From contig NZ_JZWV01000443.1 of assembly GCF_000966975.1 (NCBI RefSeq), positions 1-8,462 on the forward strand: a stretch of 8,462 bases of DNA, given 5' to 3'. The stretch comes from Streptomyces katrae. Its GTDB lineage: Bacteria > Actinomycetota > Actinomycetes > Streptomycetales > Streptomycetaceae. Within the stretch, counting starts at the first letter, position 1; each line of letters opens with the position of its first letter. A program made the translations under genes and the position numbers. Positions 1 to 6,814 of this stretch are shown piece after piece. A model generated the notes under the pieces. That model searched no databases and had not been told where the DNA came from. It worked only from the letters and a program-made list of their open reading frames with translations.

Positions 1-1435
1 CCCGCAGGGCTACCACCAGGCCGACCCCCCGGCGCCCGCCGGGGGCCCCGGTGAGGGCCGGCCGCAGCCCGCGGGCGGGGCCCCGGAGGGGGACCCGTCC
101 GAGGCCACCGCCGTCCTGCCCGTCGTCCCCGGCGCCCGCGCCGCCGAAGCCCGTACGCCCCACCCCCCGGCTGCCACGGCCCCCGCACCCGCCGGGGGCT
201 GGGGCGCCGCCCCCGGTCAGGGCGGCGGCGGCCCCCGTAGCGGGCTCGACGCCGAGCGGGCCCGCCAGACGCGGATGGCCGTCGTCGGCGCCGTCACCGA
301 GCGCTGGGCCCCCGAACAGGCCGGCCCCGTCCACGGCGGTCCCTGGCAGCTGGCCGCCCCCGTAGGCCCCGCCACCGACCTGTGGGCCCTCGGCGCCCTG
401 CTGTACCGGGCCGTCCAGGGACACGCCCCGTACCCGGAGGAGAGCGTCGCGGAGCTCGTGGACATGGTCTGCGCCGAGCCCCCCGCCTTCGCCGAGGAGT
501 GCGGCCCGCTGCGCCCCGTCGTGGAGTCCCTGCTGCGCCAGGACCCCACCGAGCGCCCCGACTTCGAGGAGCTGCGCGGCTGGCTGCGCTCGCTGGTCCG
601 CTCCGCCCCCGAGCCCGACGGGGACTTCGTGTTCCCGCTGCCCGAGCCGGACCCCGCCCGCCTGCCCGAGGTGCGCCGCCGGGGGGACCTGCACGGCCGC
701 CACCGCAACCCCGACGCCCCCCGCAAGCCGCGCTCCCTCGGCCGGACCCTGCTGGTCGGGGTCCTGGCGCTGCTCGTGGGCGGGGTGGCGTACGCGATGC
801 TGTTCCTGCCGGGCGCCGACGGCCAGGACACCGGCCGGGCCCAGCAGCCCACGGCCGCCCAGAGCCCGGCGCCCCCCTCCCAGGCGCCGAAGACGCAGAA
901 GCCCCCGCAGCAGTCGGCGCCCCCGGCCGCGCAGCCCTCCGGCACTCAGCCCTCCGGAGCGCAGCCGCCCGCCCAGCAGGCACCCGAGGGCTACACCCTC
1001 CAGCAGGACCCCGCGCACTTCACGATCGCCGTCCCCAACGGCTGGGAGCGCCAGTCCATCAACGAGGCCGGCCAGGTCCGCTACACCCAGGGCCAGTTCA
1101 CCCTGATCGTGGTCCCGGGCCGGGACCGGGTCGAGGGCGGCTCCCCGGACCCGATGGGGTACCAGAAGGACAAGGAGGCGGAGCTGGCCCCGTACCGCAA
1201 CTCCACCTGGGCCTCCGGGGGCGACGTGAAGTCGACCAGGGTGGGCCAGCAGCTGCGCGTGACCGGCCGCTACACCTGGATCGACGCGGCGGGCCGCTCC
1301 CTGTTCGCCCGCAACTTCGTCGTCGCGCTCGGCGGCGGCTACCACGTGGTCATGGTCACGGGTCCGGAGGACAACCAGGACAAGGTCACGGACGTCTTCG
1401 ACAAGGCCACGGCCAGTTACCAGGCCGGAGGCTGA
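1..1435 (+). CDS. Membrane-anchored Ser/Thr protein kinase, 5' end missing (C-lobe, membrane segment, external sensor domain)
   Basis: The frame is open from the window edge (first full codon at base 2), so 477 C-terminal residues are seen and the true start lies upstream; the ATG at 275 falls inside the kinase fold and is not the start. In visible numbering, residues 1-82 are Pro/Ala/Gly-rich low complexity. A P+1 loop with the APE-type motif WAPEQ follows (102-106), then the helix-F segment TDLWALG (D126) and the RxDPxxRP motif near 180-186. These mark the C-lobe of a Hanks-type kinase. A single hydrophobic segment lies at about 250-269 (bases 749-808), preceded by Arg/Lys, so the kinase is cytoplasmic. 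A Pro/Gln/Ala linker (270-327) contains two QPSG[TA] repeats. The external domain is about 328-477. The N-lobe, HRD and DFG motifs lie outside the window, so activity cannot be judged. The same external domain occurs in the next gene, 114 bases downstream. The kinase class is confident; substrate and ligand are unknown. Confidence 0.9.
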   Translation, partial: PQGYHQADPPAPAGGPGEGRPQPAGGAPEGDPSEATAVLPVVPGARAAEARTPHPPAATAPAPAGGWGAAPGQGGGGPRSGLDAERARQTRMAVVGAVTERWAPEQAGPVHGGPWQLAAPVGPATDLWALGALLYRAVQGHAPYPEESVAELVDMVCAEPPAFAEECGPLRPVVESLLRQDPTERPDFEELRGWLRSLVRSAPEPDGDFVFPLPEPDPARLPEVRRRGDLHGRHRNPDAPRKPRSLGRTLLVGVLALLVGGVAYAMLFLPGADGQDTGRAQQPTAAQSPAPPSQAPKTQKPPQQSAPPAAQPSGTQPSGAQPPAQQAPEGYTLQQDPAHFTIAVPNGWERQSINEAGQVRYTQGQFTLIVVPGRDRVEGGSPDPMGYQKDKEAELAPYRNSTWASGGDVKSTRVGQQLRVTGRYTWIDAAGRSLFARNFVVALGGGYHVVMVTGPEDNQDKVTDVFDKATASYQAGG

Positions 1436-1549
1436 CGGCCGATCAGTACGGCGATTGCGTCACAGTGCTGCCTCACGGGCCCCGCCCGGTACCGGCACCG
1501 CCCGCAGCCTCCGTAATCTGGCCCGGAGTGCACAGAGCGGCGGGGATTC

Positions 1550-3163
1550 GTGGAACAGCAGACAGGCGCGGGCGCGGTGCTCGCGGGCCGGTACCGGCTC
1601 GTGGAACCCATCGGCAGCGGGGGCATGGGCAAGGTCTGGCGCGCCCATGACCAGCTGCTGCACAGGACGGTCGCGGTCAAGGAACTGACGGCGGCCCTGT
1701 ACGTCTCCCAGGCCGACCGGGAGGTCCTGTACGCCCGGACGCAGAAGGAGGCCCGGGCGGCGGCCCGGATCCAGCATCCCGCGGTCGTCACCGTGCACGA
1801 CGTCCTGGAGCACGACGACCGGCCGTGGATCGTCATGGAGTACATCGACGGCCCCTCCCTCGCGGAGGCCGCCAAGGCGGCGGGGCGGATCGAGCCCCGG
1901 GAGGCGGCGCGGATCGGTCTGCACGTGCTGGGCGCGCTGCGCGCCGCGCACGCCGTCGGCGTGATGCACCGGGACGTGAAGCCGGGCAACGTACTGCTGG
2001 CCAAGGACGGCCGGGTGCTCCTCACCGACTTCGGGATCGCGGCGATCGAGGGCGACTCCTCCATCACCCGCACGGGTGAACTCGTCGGCTCCATCGACTA
2101 CCTGGCCCCGGAGCGGGTCACCGGCGGCGCCCCCGACCCGTCCTCGGACCTGTGGTCGCTGGGCGCGACCCTGTACACGGCCGTCGAGGCCCGCTCGCCG
2201 TTCCGCCGGACCTCGCCGATCTCCAGCCTCCAGGCCGTGGTCAACGACGAGCCGCCCGTCCCGCGCCAGTCCGGCCCCCTCGGCCCGGTCATCACCGCGC
2301 TGCTGCGCAAGGACCCGGCCGAGCGCCCCTCGGCGGGCGAGGCCGAGCGGATGCTGATCGAGGCGATGGAGGGCCGGGAGCCCAAGGCGGCCCACGCGTA
2401 CGTGCCCACCCGCGCGGTGACCGCCGAGGAGCGGGCCCCCGCCCGGGAGGCCGAGCCCCCGGCTCCGGAGCCCGCCCCCGCGCCGGCGACGGCCACCGCC
2501 CCCACCGAGCGGCCCTCGGCACTCGCAGGACGCACGCCGGGCCGGCTGCGGCGGATCGCGGTGGTGGCCCTCGTCGCGGCGCTGCTCGGCGGCGGCGGGG
2601 TCTTCGGCGTGCTGAAGCTGACCGGCGGGGACGCCTCGGACAACGCCGGCCCGGACGACAAGAACGTCTCCGCCCCCGACGGGCAGGACGACGGCGCCGA
2701 CGCCCCGCCGAACGGCTACACCGAGGTCACCGACCCGGCGGGGTTCACCCTGTTCGTCCCGGAGGGCTGGACCCGCCAGATGGACGGCAACCAGATCGAC
2801 TACACCGGGGACAACGGCAAGCACTACATCCGGATCGCCGCCGACCCCACCCCGGACTACCCGACCCCCTACGCGCACCTGCTCGACCTGGAGAAGCAGG
2901 TGGCGAAGCGGACGGACTACAAGCGGCAGAAGCTCAACCCGAACACCTTCCGGGACACCACCCAGGCCGTGCTGTGGGACTTCACGTGGACCGAGAAGGG
3001 GGTGCACGCCGGACCGCGCCGGGCCATCGAGCAGATGTACGTCGACAAGAACGGCACCGAGTACGCGATCTACATGACGGGCCCCGCCGAGGACTGGGCG
3101 ACGACCCGCCGGCAGTTCGACACCGTCCTCAGCGGCTGGGAACCGGCACCGAAGAAGGGCTGA
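1550..3163 (+). CDS. Membrane-anchored Ser/Thr protein kinase (PknB/Hanks type) with external sensor domain
   Basis: This 537-residue protein transfers phosphate from ATP to Ser/Thr of target proteins and probably to its own activation loop. All kinase landmarks are present: Gly loop GSGGMG (22-27), catalytic Lys44 in VAVK, helix-C Glu67, HRDVKPGN (140-147) with Asp142, DFG (160-162), activation loop with Ser170, Ser171, Thr173 and Thr175, APE (186-188), and the DPAERP motif near 255-260. A Pro/Ala/Glu-rich juxtamembrane stretch (about 281-325) leads to one hydrophobic segment (336-356) after an Arg-rich edge, then an Asp-rich linker (361-386) and an external domain (387-535). That domain resembles the one in the preceding kinase; it has no PASTA repeats. 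The start is GTG 1550: an in-frame TAA at 1514-1516 excludes anything earlier, and LAGRYRL, the usual beginning of such domains, starts at residue 11. The ribosome site is poor (GGGGA at 1542-1546, only 3 bases away). The gene lies 114 bases after the first kinase with no clear terminator between, so co-transcription is possible. Confidence 0.95.
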   Translation: MEQQTGAGAVLAGRYRLVEPIGSGGMGKVWRAHDQLLHRTVAVKELTAALYVSQADREVLYARTQKEARAAARIQHPAVVTVHDVLEHDDRPWIVMEYIDGPSLAEAAKAAGRIEPREAARIGLHVLGALRAAHAVGVMHRDVKPGNVLLAKDGRVLLTDFGIAAIEGDSSITRTGELVGSIDYLAPERVTGGAPDPSSDLWSLGATLYTAVEARSPFRRTSPISSLQAVVNDEPPVPRQSGPLGPVITALLRKDPAERPSAGEAERMLIEAMEGREPKAAHAYVPTRAVTAEERAPAREAEPPAPEPAPAPATATAPTERPSALAGRTPGRLRRIAVVALVAALLGGGGVFGVLKLTGGDASDNAGPDDKNVSAPDGQDDGADAPPNGYTEVTDPAGFTLFVPEGWTRQMDGNQIDYTGDNGKHYIRIAADPTPDYPTPYAHLLDLEKQVAKRTDYKRQKLNPNTFRDTTQAVLWDFTWTEKGVHAGPRRAIEQMYVDKNGTEYAIYMTGPAEDWATTRRQFDTVLSGWEPAPKKG

Positions 3164-3172
3164 CCGGCCACC

Positions 3173-3192
3173 GTGCCAGCGATTACTGGCAC
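3173..3192. promoter_or_regulatory. Inverted repeat upstream of the aldehyde dehydrogenase gene (possible operator)
   Basis: GTGCCAG (3173-3179) and CTGGCAC (3186-3192) are perfect inverted arms of 7 bases around the 6-base spacer CGATTA. The centres of the arms are about 13 bases apart, slightly more than one helical turn, as in many dimeric repressor sites. It starts 9 bases after the kinase stop and just before a possible -35 box. No T-run follows and the stem is short, so an operator is somewhat likelier than a terminator. The regulator is unknown. Confidence 0.4.
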
Positions 3193-3194
3193 AC

Positions 3195-3225
3195 TTGGCA
3201 AAAACCGGTTACCCACGGGTACCCA
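3195..3225 (+). promoter_or_regulatory. Possible promoter for the aldehyde dehydrogenase/GMC unit
   Basis: TTGGCA (3195-3200) resembles a -35 box. TACCCA (3220-3225) is a weak -10 candidate at a long spacing of 19 bases. The stretch 3181-3245 is visibly richer in A/T than its surroundings, including the run CAAAAACC. An 8-base palindrome, GGGTACCC (3217-3224), overlaps the -10 candidate and could be a protein site. The box match is weak; the position between a kinase and a metabolic gene is the main support. Confidence 0.3.
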
Positions 3226-3255
3226 AAGCCTCCCTGGCGGAATACGCTCACCGCC

Positions 3256-4887
3256 ATGACGGACTCGAAGGCTGCTGCCGCCCCCCTCCGCTCCGCACCC
3301 CGGCCCACCAACCCGGTCGCCCCGGCCCCGGCGGGCGCCCGTACCGCCGCCGATGTGGTGACCCCCGCCCTGATCACCCGGCTGACCCGCGGAGTCACCG
3401 GCTCCGGCAGCACCGCCAACCACACCCCCTTCACCGGGGCCAAGCTGGCGGACCTTCCCGAGGCCACCCCCGAGGACGTCGCGGAGGCCTTCGCCAAGGC
3501 CCGTGCCGCCCAGCCCGCCTGGGCCGCCCTCCCCGTACGGCAGCGCGCCGCCGTCCTGCTGCGCTTCCACGACCTGGTCCTCGCCCGCCAGTCCGAGGTC
3601 CTCGACCTCATCCAGCTGGAGACCGGCAAGGCCCGCCTGCACGCCCACGAAGAGGTCCAGGCCGTCGCCGTCTCCGCCCGGCACTACGGCCGCAAGGCCC
3701 CCGCCTACCTGCGCCCCAAGGGCCACACCGGCGCCATGCCCACCCTGACCAAGGTCACCGAGCTGCGCCAGCCGCGCGGGGTCGTCGGCCAGATCGCCCC
3801 CTGGAACTACCCCCTCGAACTCTCCGTGGGCGACGCCCTGCCCGCCTTCGTCTCGGGCAACGCCGTCGTCATGAAGCCCGACACCGAGACGGCGCTGACC
3901 GCCCTGTGGGCCCGCGACCTGCTCATCGAGGCCGGGCTGCCCGCCGAGGTCTTCCAGGTCGTCCTCGGCGAGGGCCCCGTCGTCGGCCCCGAGGTGGTCC
4001 GGCACGCCGACTACGTCTCCTTCACCGGCTCCACCCGCACCGGCCGCGAGGTAGCCCAGGGCGCCGCCGCCCGCCTCGTCGGGGTCTCCCTCGAACTCGG
4101 CGGCAAGAACCCCATGCTCGTCCTGCACGACGCCGACGTGGAGAAGGCCGCCGCCGGAGCCGTCCGCGCCTGCTTCTCCTCCGCCGGACAGCTGTGCATC
4201 TCCATCGAGCGGCTCTACGTCCACGACTCCATAGCCGACGCCTTCCTGGAGCGCTTCGCCGCCCGCACCAAGGCCATGCGGCTCGGCAACTCCCTCGCCT
4301 ACGGCGCCGACATGGGCTCCCTCGTCGGCGAACGGCAGCTGGAGAACGTACAGCGGCACGTGGACGAGGCCGTCGCCAAGGGCGCCACCCTCGTCGCCGG
4401 AGGCGTGGCCCGCCCCGACATCGGCCCCCTCTTCTACGAGCCCACCATCCTCGACGGGGTCGAGGCCCCCATGGCGGTCTGCGCCGAGGAGACCTTCGGC
4501 CCGGTCGTCTCCGTCTACCGCTTCACCGACGAGGACGAGGCCATCGCCCAGGCCAACGCCACCGCCTACGGCCTCAACTCCAGCGTCTGGACCAAGGACG
4601 CCCGCCGCGGCCACGCCGTCGCCGCCCGCCTGCGCACCGGCACCGTCAACATCAACGACGGCTACGCCCCCGCCTACGGCAGCGCCCAGGCACCCATGGG
4701 CGGCATGAAGGACTCCGGGCTCGGCCGTCGGCACGGCTCCGAGGGCATCCTCAAGTACACCGAGGCCCAGACCGTCGCCCACCAGCGGCTGCTGCCGATG
4801 GCGCCCTCGCTCGGCATGGACGACGCGAAGTACGCCGAGCTCATGACCCGCAGCCTCAAGCTCCTCAAGACCCTCCGCTTCCGCTAG
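3256..4887 (+). CDS. gabD2: Succinate-semialdehyde dehydrogenase, GabD2 type (aldehyde dehydrogenase superfamily)
   Basis: This 543-residue soluble enzyme should oxidise an aldehyde, by family assignment succinate semialdehyde to succinate, with NAD(P)+. Catalytic features are all present: PWNYP (182-186) with oxyanion Asn184, Lys207 in MKPDT for cofactor binding, FTGST (256-260), general base Glu280 in LELGGK, nucleophile Cys314 in GQLCIS, and the EETFGPV motif (411-417). Stretches such as FSSAGQLCISIER and ARPDIGPLFYEPT match my memory of M. tuberculosis GabD2 (Rv1731), so the subfamily is fairly firm; the true substrate is less so. An Ala/Pro-rich tail of about 35 residues precedes the conserved part, which makes the protein slightly longer than I recall for Rv1731. 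The start ATG 3256 has only a weak, distant ribosome site (GGCGGA, 3237-3242). The gene ends in TAG, 75 bases before the GMC gene, and the two are probably co-transcribed. In the GABA shunt or the 2-oxoglutarate decarboxylase bypass it would feed succinate to the TCA cycle. Confidence 0.9.
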   Translation: MTDSKAAAAPLRSAPRPTNPVAPAPAGARTAADVVTPALITRLTRGVTGSGSTANHTPFTGAKLADLPEATPEDVAEAFAKARAAQPAWAALPVRQRAAVLLRFHDLVLARQSEVLDLIQLETGKARLHAHEEVQAVAVSARHYGRKAPAYLRPKGHTGAMPTLTKVTELRQPRGVVGQIAPWNYPLELSVGDALPAFVSGNAVVMKPDTETALTALWARDLLIEAGLPAEVFQVVLGEGPVVGPEVVRHADYVSFTGSTRTGREVAQGAAARLVGVSLELGGKNPMLVLHDADVEKAAAGAVRACFSSAGQLCISIERLYVHDSIADAFLERFAARTKAMRLGNSLAYGADMGSLVGERQLENVQRHVDEAVAKGATLVAGGVARPDIGPLFYEPTILDGVEAPMAVCAEETFGPVVSVYRFTDEDEAIAQANATAYGLNSSVWTKDARRGHAVAARLRTGTVNINDGYAPAYGSAQAPMGGMKDSGLGRRHGSEGILKYTEAQTVAHQRLLPMAPSLGMDDAKYAELMTRSLKLLKTLRFR

Positions 4888-4947
4888 CCCGGAGCGGCCA
4901 CAGCAGTCACCCCAGCACCCCAGGGCAACAGGCACGAACCGACCGCC

Positions 4948-4953
4948 GGGAGG
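4948..4953 (+). promoter_or_regulatory. Ribosome binding site that fixes the GTG start of the GMC gene
   Basis: GGGAGG lies 9 bases before the GTG at 4963 and is the best Shine-Dalgarno match in the window. It supports a GTG start that places the FAD-binding motif about 10 residues from the N-terminus, the usual position in this family. Confidence 0.7.
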
Positions 4954-4962
4954 CACCGCGCA

Positions 4963-6756
4963 GTGTCGTACGACCACGCATACGACTACGACGTCATCGT
5001 CATCGGATCGGGCTTCGGAGGGTCGGTCTCGGCACTGCGGCTCACCGAGAAGGGCTACCGGGTCGGCGTCCTGGAGGCAGGGCGCCGCTTCGACCGCGAG
5101 GACCTGCCCCGCAACAGCTGGGACCTGCGCAACTACCTGTGGGCGCCCGCCCTCGGGCTGTACGGGATCCAGCGCATCCACCTGCTCGGCAACGTGATGG
5201 TGCTCGCGGGCGCCGGCGTGGGCGGCGGCTCCCTCAACTACGCCAACACCCTCTACGTGCCGCCCGCGGCCTTCTTCCAGGACCGCCAGTGGGCCTCCAT
5301 CACCGACTGGCGCGAGGAACTCGCCCCGTACTACGAGCAGGCCAAGCGGATGCTCGGCGTACGGCTCAACCCGACGATGACCCCCGCCGACGTCCACCTC
5401 AAGGCGGCCGCCGAGAAGATGGGCGTGGGCGACACCTTCCACATGGCGCCCGTGGGCGTCTTCTTCGGCGACGGCGAGGACGCCGGGGGCGGGCGGAGGG
5501 CCCGCCCCGGCCAGGAGGTCCCCGACCCCTACTTCGGCGGCGCCGGGCCCTCCCGCAAGGCCTGCACCGAATGCGGCGAGTGCATGACCGGCTGCCGGCA
5601 CGGCGCGAAGAACACCCTGAACGAGAACTACCTCCACCTGGCCGAGCGCGCGGGCGCCGTCATCCACCCCATGACCACCGTCACCGCCCTCGCCGAGCAC
5701 CCCGACGGCGGCTACCGCGTCCGCACCGTCCCCACCGACCACCGCCGCTCCGGCCGCGCCAAGGTGCTGCGCGCCCGGTACGTGGTCGTCGCGGCGGGCA
5801 CGTACGGCACCCAGACCCTGCTGCACACCATGAAGGACCGCGGCGAACTGCCCCGCCTCTCCGACCGCCTCGGCGAGCTGACCCGCACCAACTCCGAGGG
5901 CCTGGTCGGCGCCCAGACCGACGACCGCCGCTACCGCAGGCGCCACCCCGGCGAGCCCCGGGCGGACTTCACCCGGGGCGTGGCCATCACCTCGTCCGTG
6001 CACCCCGACGCCGACACCCACATCGAGCCCGTCCGCTACGGCAAGGGCTCCAACGCCATGGGGTTCCTGACGGTCCTCCAGGTACCCCACAGCGCCCACC
6101 GGGTACGGGCCTGGTTCGCCCGCACCGCCCGCCACCCCGTGCAGCTGGCGCGCTCCCTGTCCAACCGGCGCTGGTCGGAGCGGACCATCATCGGCCTGGT
6201 CATGCAGTCGCTGGACAACTCCCTGACGACCTACCGCAAACCGGGCGGCCTCGGCAAGGGCCTGCTGACGGCCCGCCAGGGCCACGGCACCCCCAACCCC
6301 GTGCAGATCGCCGAGGCCACCCGGGCCGCGACCCTGCTGGCCGAGGAGATCAACGGTTTCCCCGGCAGCAACGTCGGCGAGCTGATGGGCACCCCGCTGA
6401 CCGCCCACTTCCTCGGCGGCTGCCCCATCGGCGCCACTCCCGAGGAGGGCGTGGTCGACCCGTACCACCGGCTGTACGGCCACCCGGGCATCTCGGTCGT
6501 CGACGGTTCGGCGGTCTCCGCCAACCTCGGGGTCAACCCGTCCCTGACCATCACGGCCCAGGCCGAACGGGCGATGTCGTACTGGCCGAACAACGGGGAG
6601 GCGGACCCGCGGCCCGCGCAGGGGGAGGCGTACCGACGTCTCGCGGCGGTGGAACCGGTCCGTCCGGCGGTCCCTGAGGAGGCCTTCGGCGCGCTGCGGC
6701 TGCCCTTCCTCGCCGTCCCGGAAATTCCCCCGAGACAACCGGAAGCGAAAGGCTGA
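4963..6756 (+). CDS. choD: GMC-family FAD oxidoreductase, ChoD ('cholesterol oxidase') type with four-cysteine motif
   Basis: This 597-residue flavoprotein is expected to oxidise an alcohol, passing electrons to FAD. The FAD-binding motif GSGFGG is at 15-20 with the ribose-binding Glu38 in LEAG. AGAGVGGGSLNYAN (82-95) is the second GMC signature. The C-terminal block has LTAHFLGG (His482) and VDGSAVSANLGVNPSL (Asn525), the His/Asn pair expected at the active site. Between them lies the cluster Cys201-x2-Cys204-x2-Cys207-x3-Cys211. Long stretches (LRLTEKGYRVGVLEAGRRF, EPVRYGKGSNAMG) match my memory of M. tuberculosis ChoD (Rv3409c). There is no Sec or Tat signal, unlike secreted Streptomyces cholesterol oxidases, so it acts in the cytoplasm or on the inner membrane face. 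The cholesterol assignment is inherited and doubtful; a sterol, hopanoid or long-chain alcohol are alternatives. The Arg/Gly/Asp-rich loop at 169-185 is probably a surface insert. The gene follows gabD2 by 75 bases and ends at a strong hairpin. Confidence 0.88.
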   Translation: MSYDHAYDYDVIVIGSGFGGSVSALRLTEKGYRVGVLEAGRRFDREDLPRNSWDLRNYLWAPALGLYGIQRIHLLGNVMVLAGAGVGGGSLNYANTLYVPPAAFFQDRQWASITDWREELAPYYEQAKRMLGVRLNPTMTPADVHLKAAAEKMGVGDTFHMAPVGVFFGDGEDAGGGRRARPGQEVPDPYFGGAGPSRKACTECGECMTGCRHGAKNTLNENYLHLAERAGAVIHPMTTVTALAEHPDGGYRVRTVPTDHRRSGRAKVLRARYVVVAAGTYGTQTLLHTMKDRGELPRLSDRLGELTRTNSEGLVGAQTDDRRYRRRHPGEPRADFTRGVAITSSVHPDADTHIEPVRYGKGSNAMGFLTVLQVPHSAHRVRAWFARTARHPVQLARSLSNRRWSERTIIGLVMQSLDNSLTTYRKPGGLGKGLLTARQGHGTPNPVQIAEATRAATLLAEEINGFPGSNVGELMGTPLTAHFLGGCPIGATPEEGVVDPYHRLYGHPGISVVDGSAVSANLGVNPSLTITAQAERAMSYWPNNGEADPRPAQGEAYRRLAAVEPVRPAVPEEAFGALRLPFLAVPEIPPRQPEAKG

Positions 6757-6771
6757 GCTCCGCGAACGACC

Positions 6772-6814
6772 GCGGCGGGTACCGCGCTCCCCCTCCGAGC
6801 GCGGTACCCGCCGC
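6772..6814 (+). terminator. Strong hairpin terminator after the GMC gene
   Basis: Two perfectly complementary 18-base arms (6772-6789 and 6797-6814) flank the 7-base loop CCCCTCC. The stem is very GC-rich and starts 15 bases after the GMC stop codon. No T-run follows, as is common for terminators in Streptomyces. It should insulate the gabD2-choD unit from the secreted-protein gene downstream, and an intact stem could also protect the 3' end of the transcript. Confidence 0.85.

Noticed and set aside
932..957. Tandem CAGCCCTCCGG repeat as a mobile or regulatory repeat
   Set aside because: It is an 11-base repeat with 15-base period that encodes QPSG[TA] twice in a Pro/Gln linker of the first kinase; simple codon-level duplication explains it.
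275..1435. ATG at 275 as the start of the first kinase
   Set aside because: It would begin inside the P+1 loop of the kinase C-lobe, and the frame upstream is open to the window edge with strongly GC-rich third positions, so the gene simply continues to the left.
1514..1519. TAATCT as a -10 box for the second kinase
   Set aside because: It fits the -10 pattern but has no -35 partner at 16-19 bases; TTGCGT at 1455-1460 is 53 bases away. The hexamer also contains the in-frame TAA stop and may be chance.
3186..3200. TGGCAC plus downstream TTGGCA as a sigma-54 promoter
   Set aside because: The spacing and the second element do not fit the sigma-54 consensus, and actinobacteria as a rule lack sigma-54.
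3195..6677. Same-strand open frame of 1160 codons overlapping both enzymes
   Set aside because: The product is an Arg/Pro/Gly-rich shadow and runs across two real genes and their gap; it has no domain and no sensible start.
3070..6738. Antisense open frame of 1222 codons opposite gabD2 and choD
   Set aside because: It is a shadow of GC-rich codon use on the other strand: the product is Gly/Val/Ala/Asp-rich repetitive sequence with no recognisable domain, while the + strand carries two enzymes with intact catalytic motifs.
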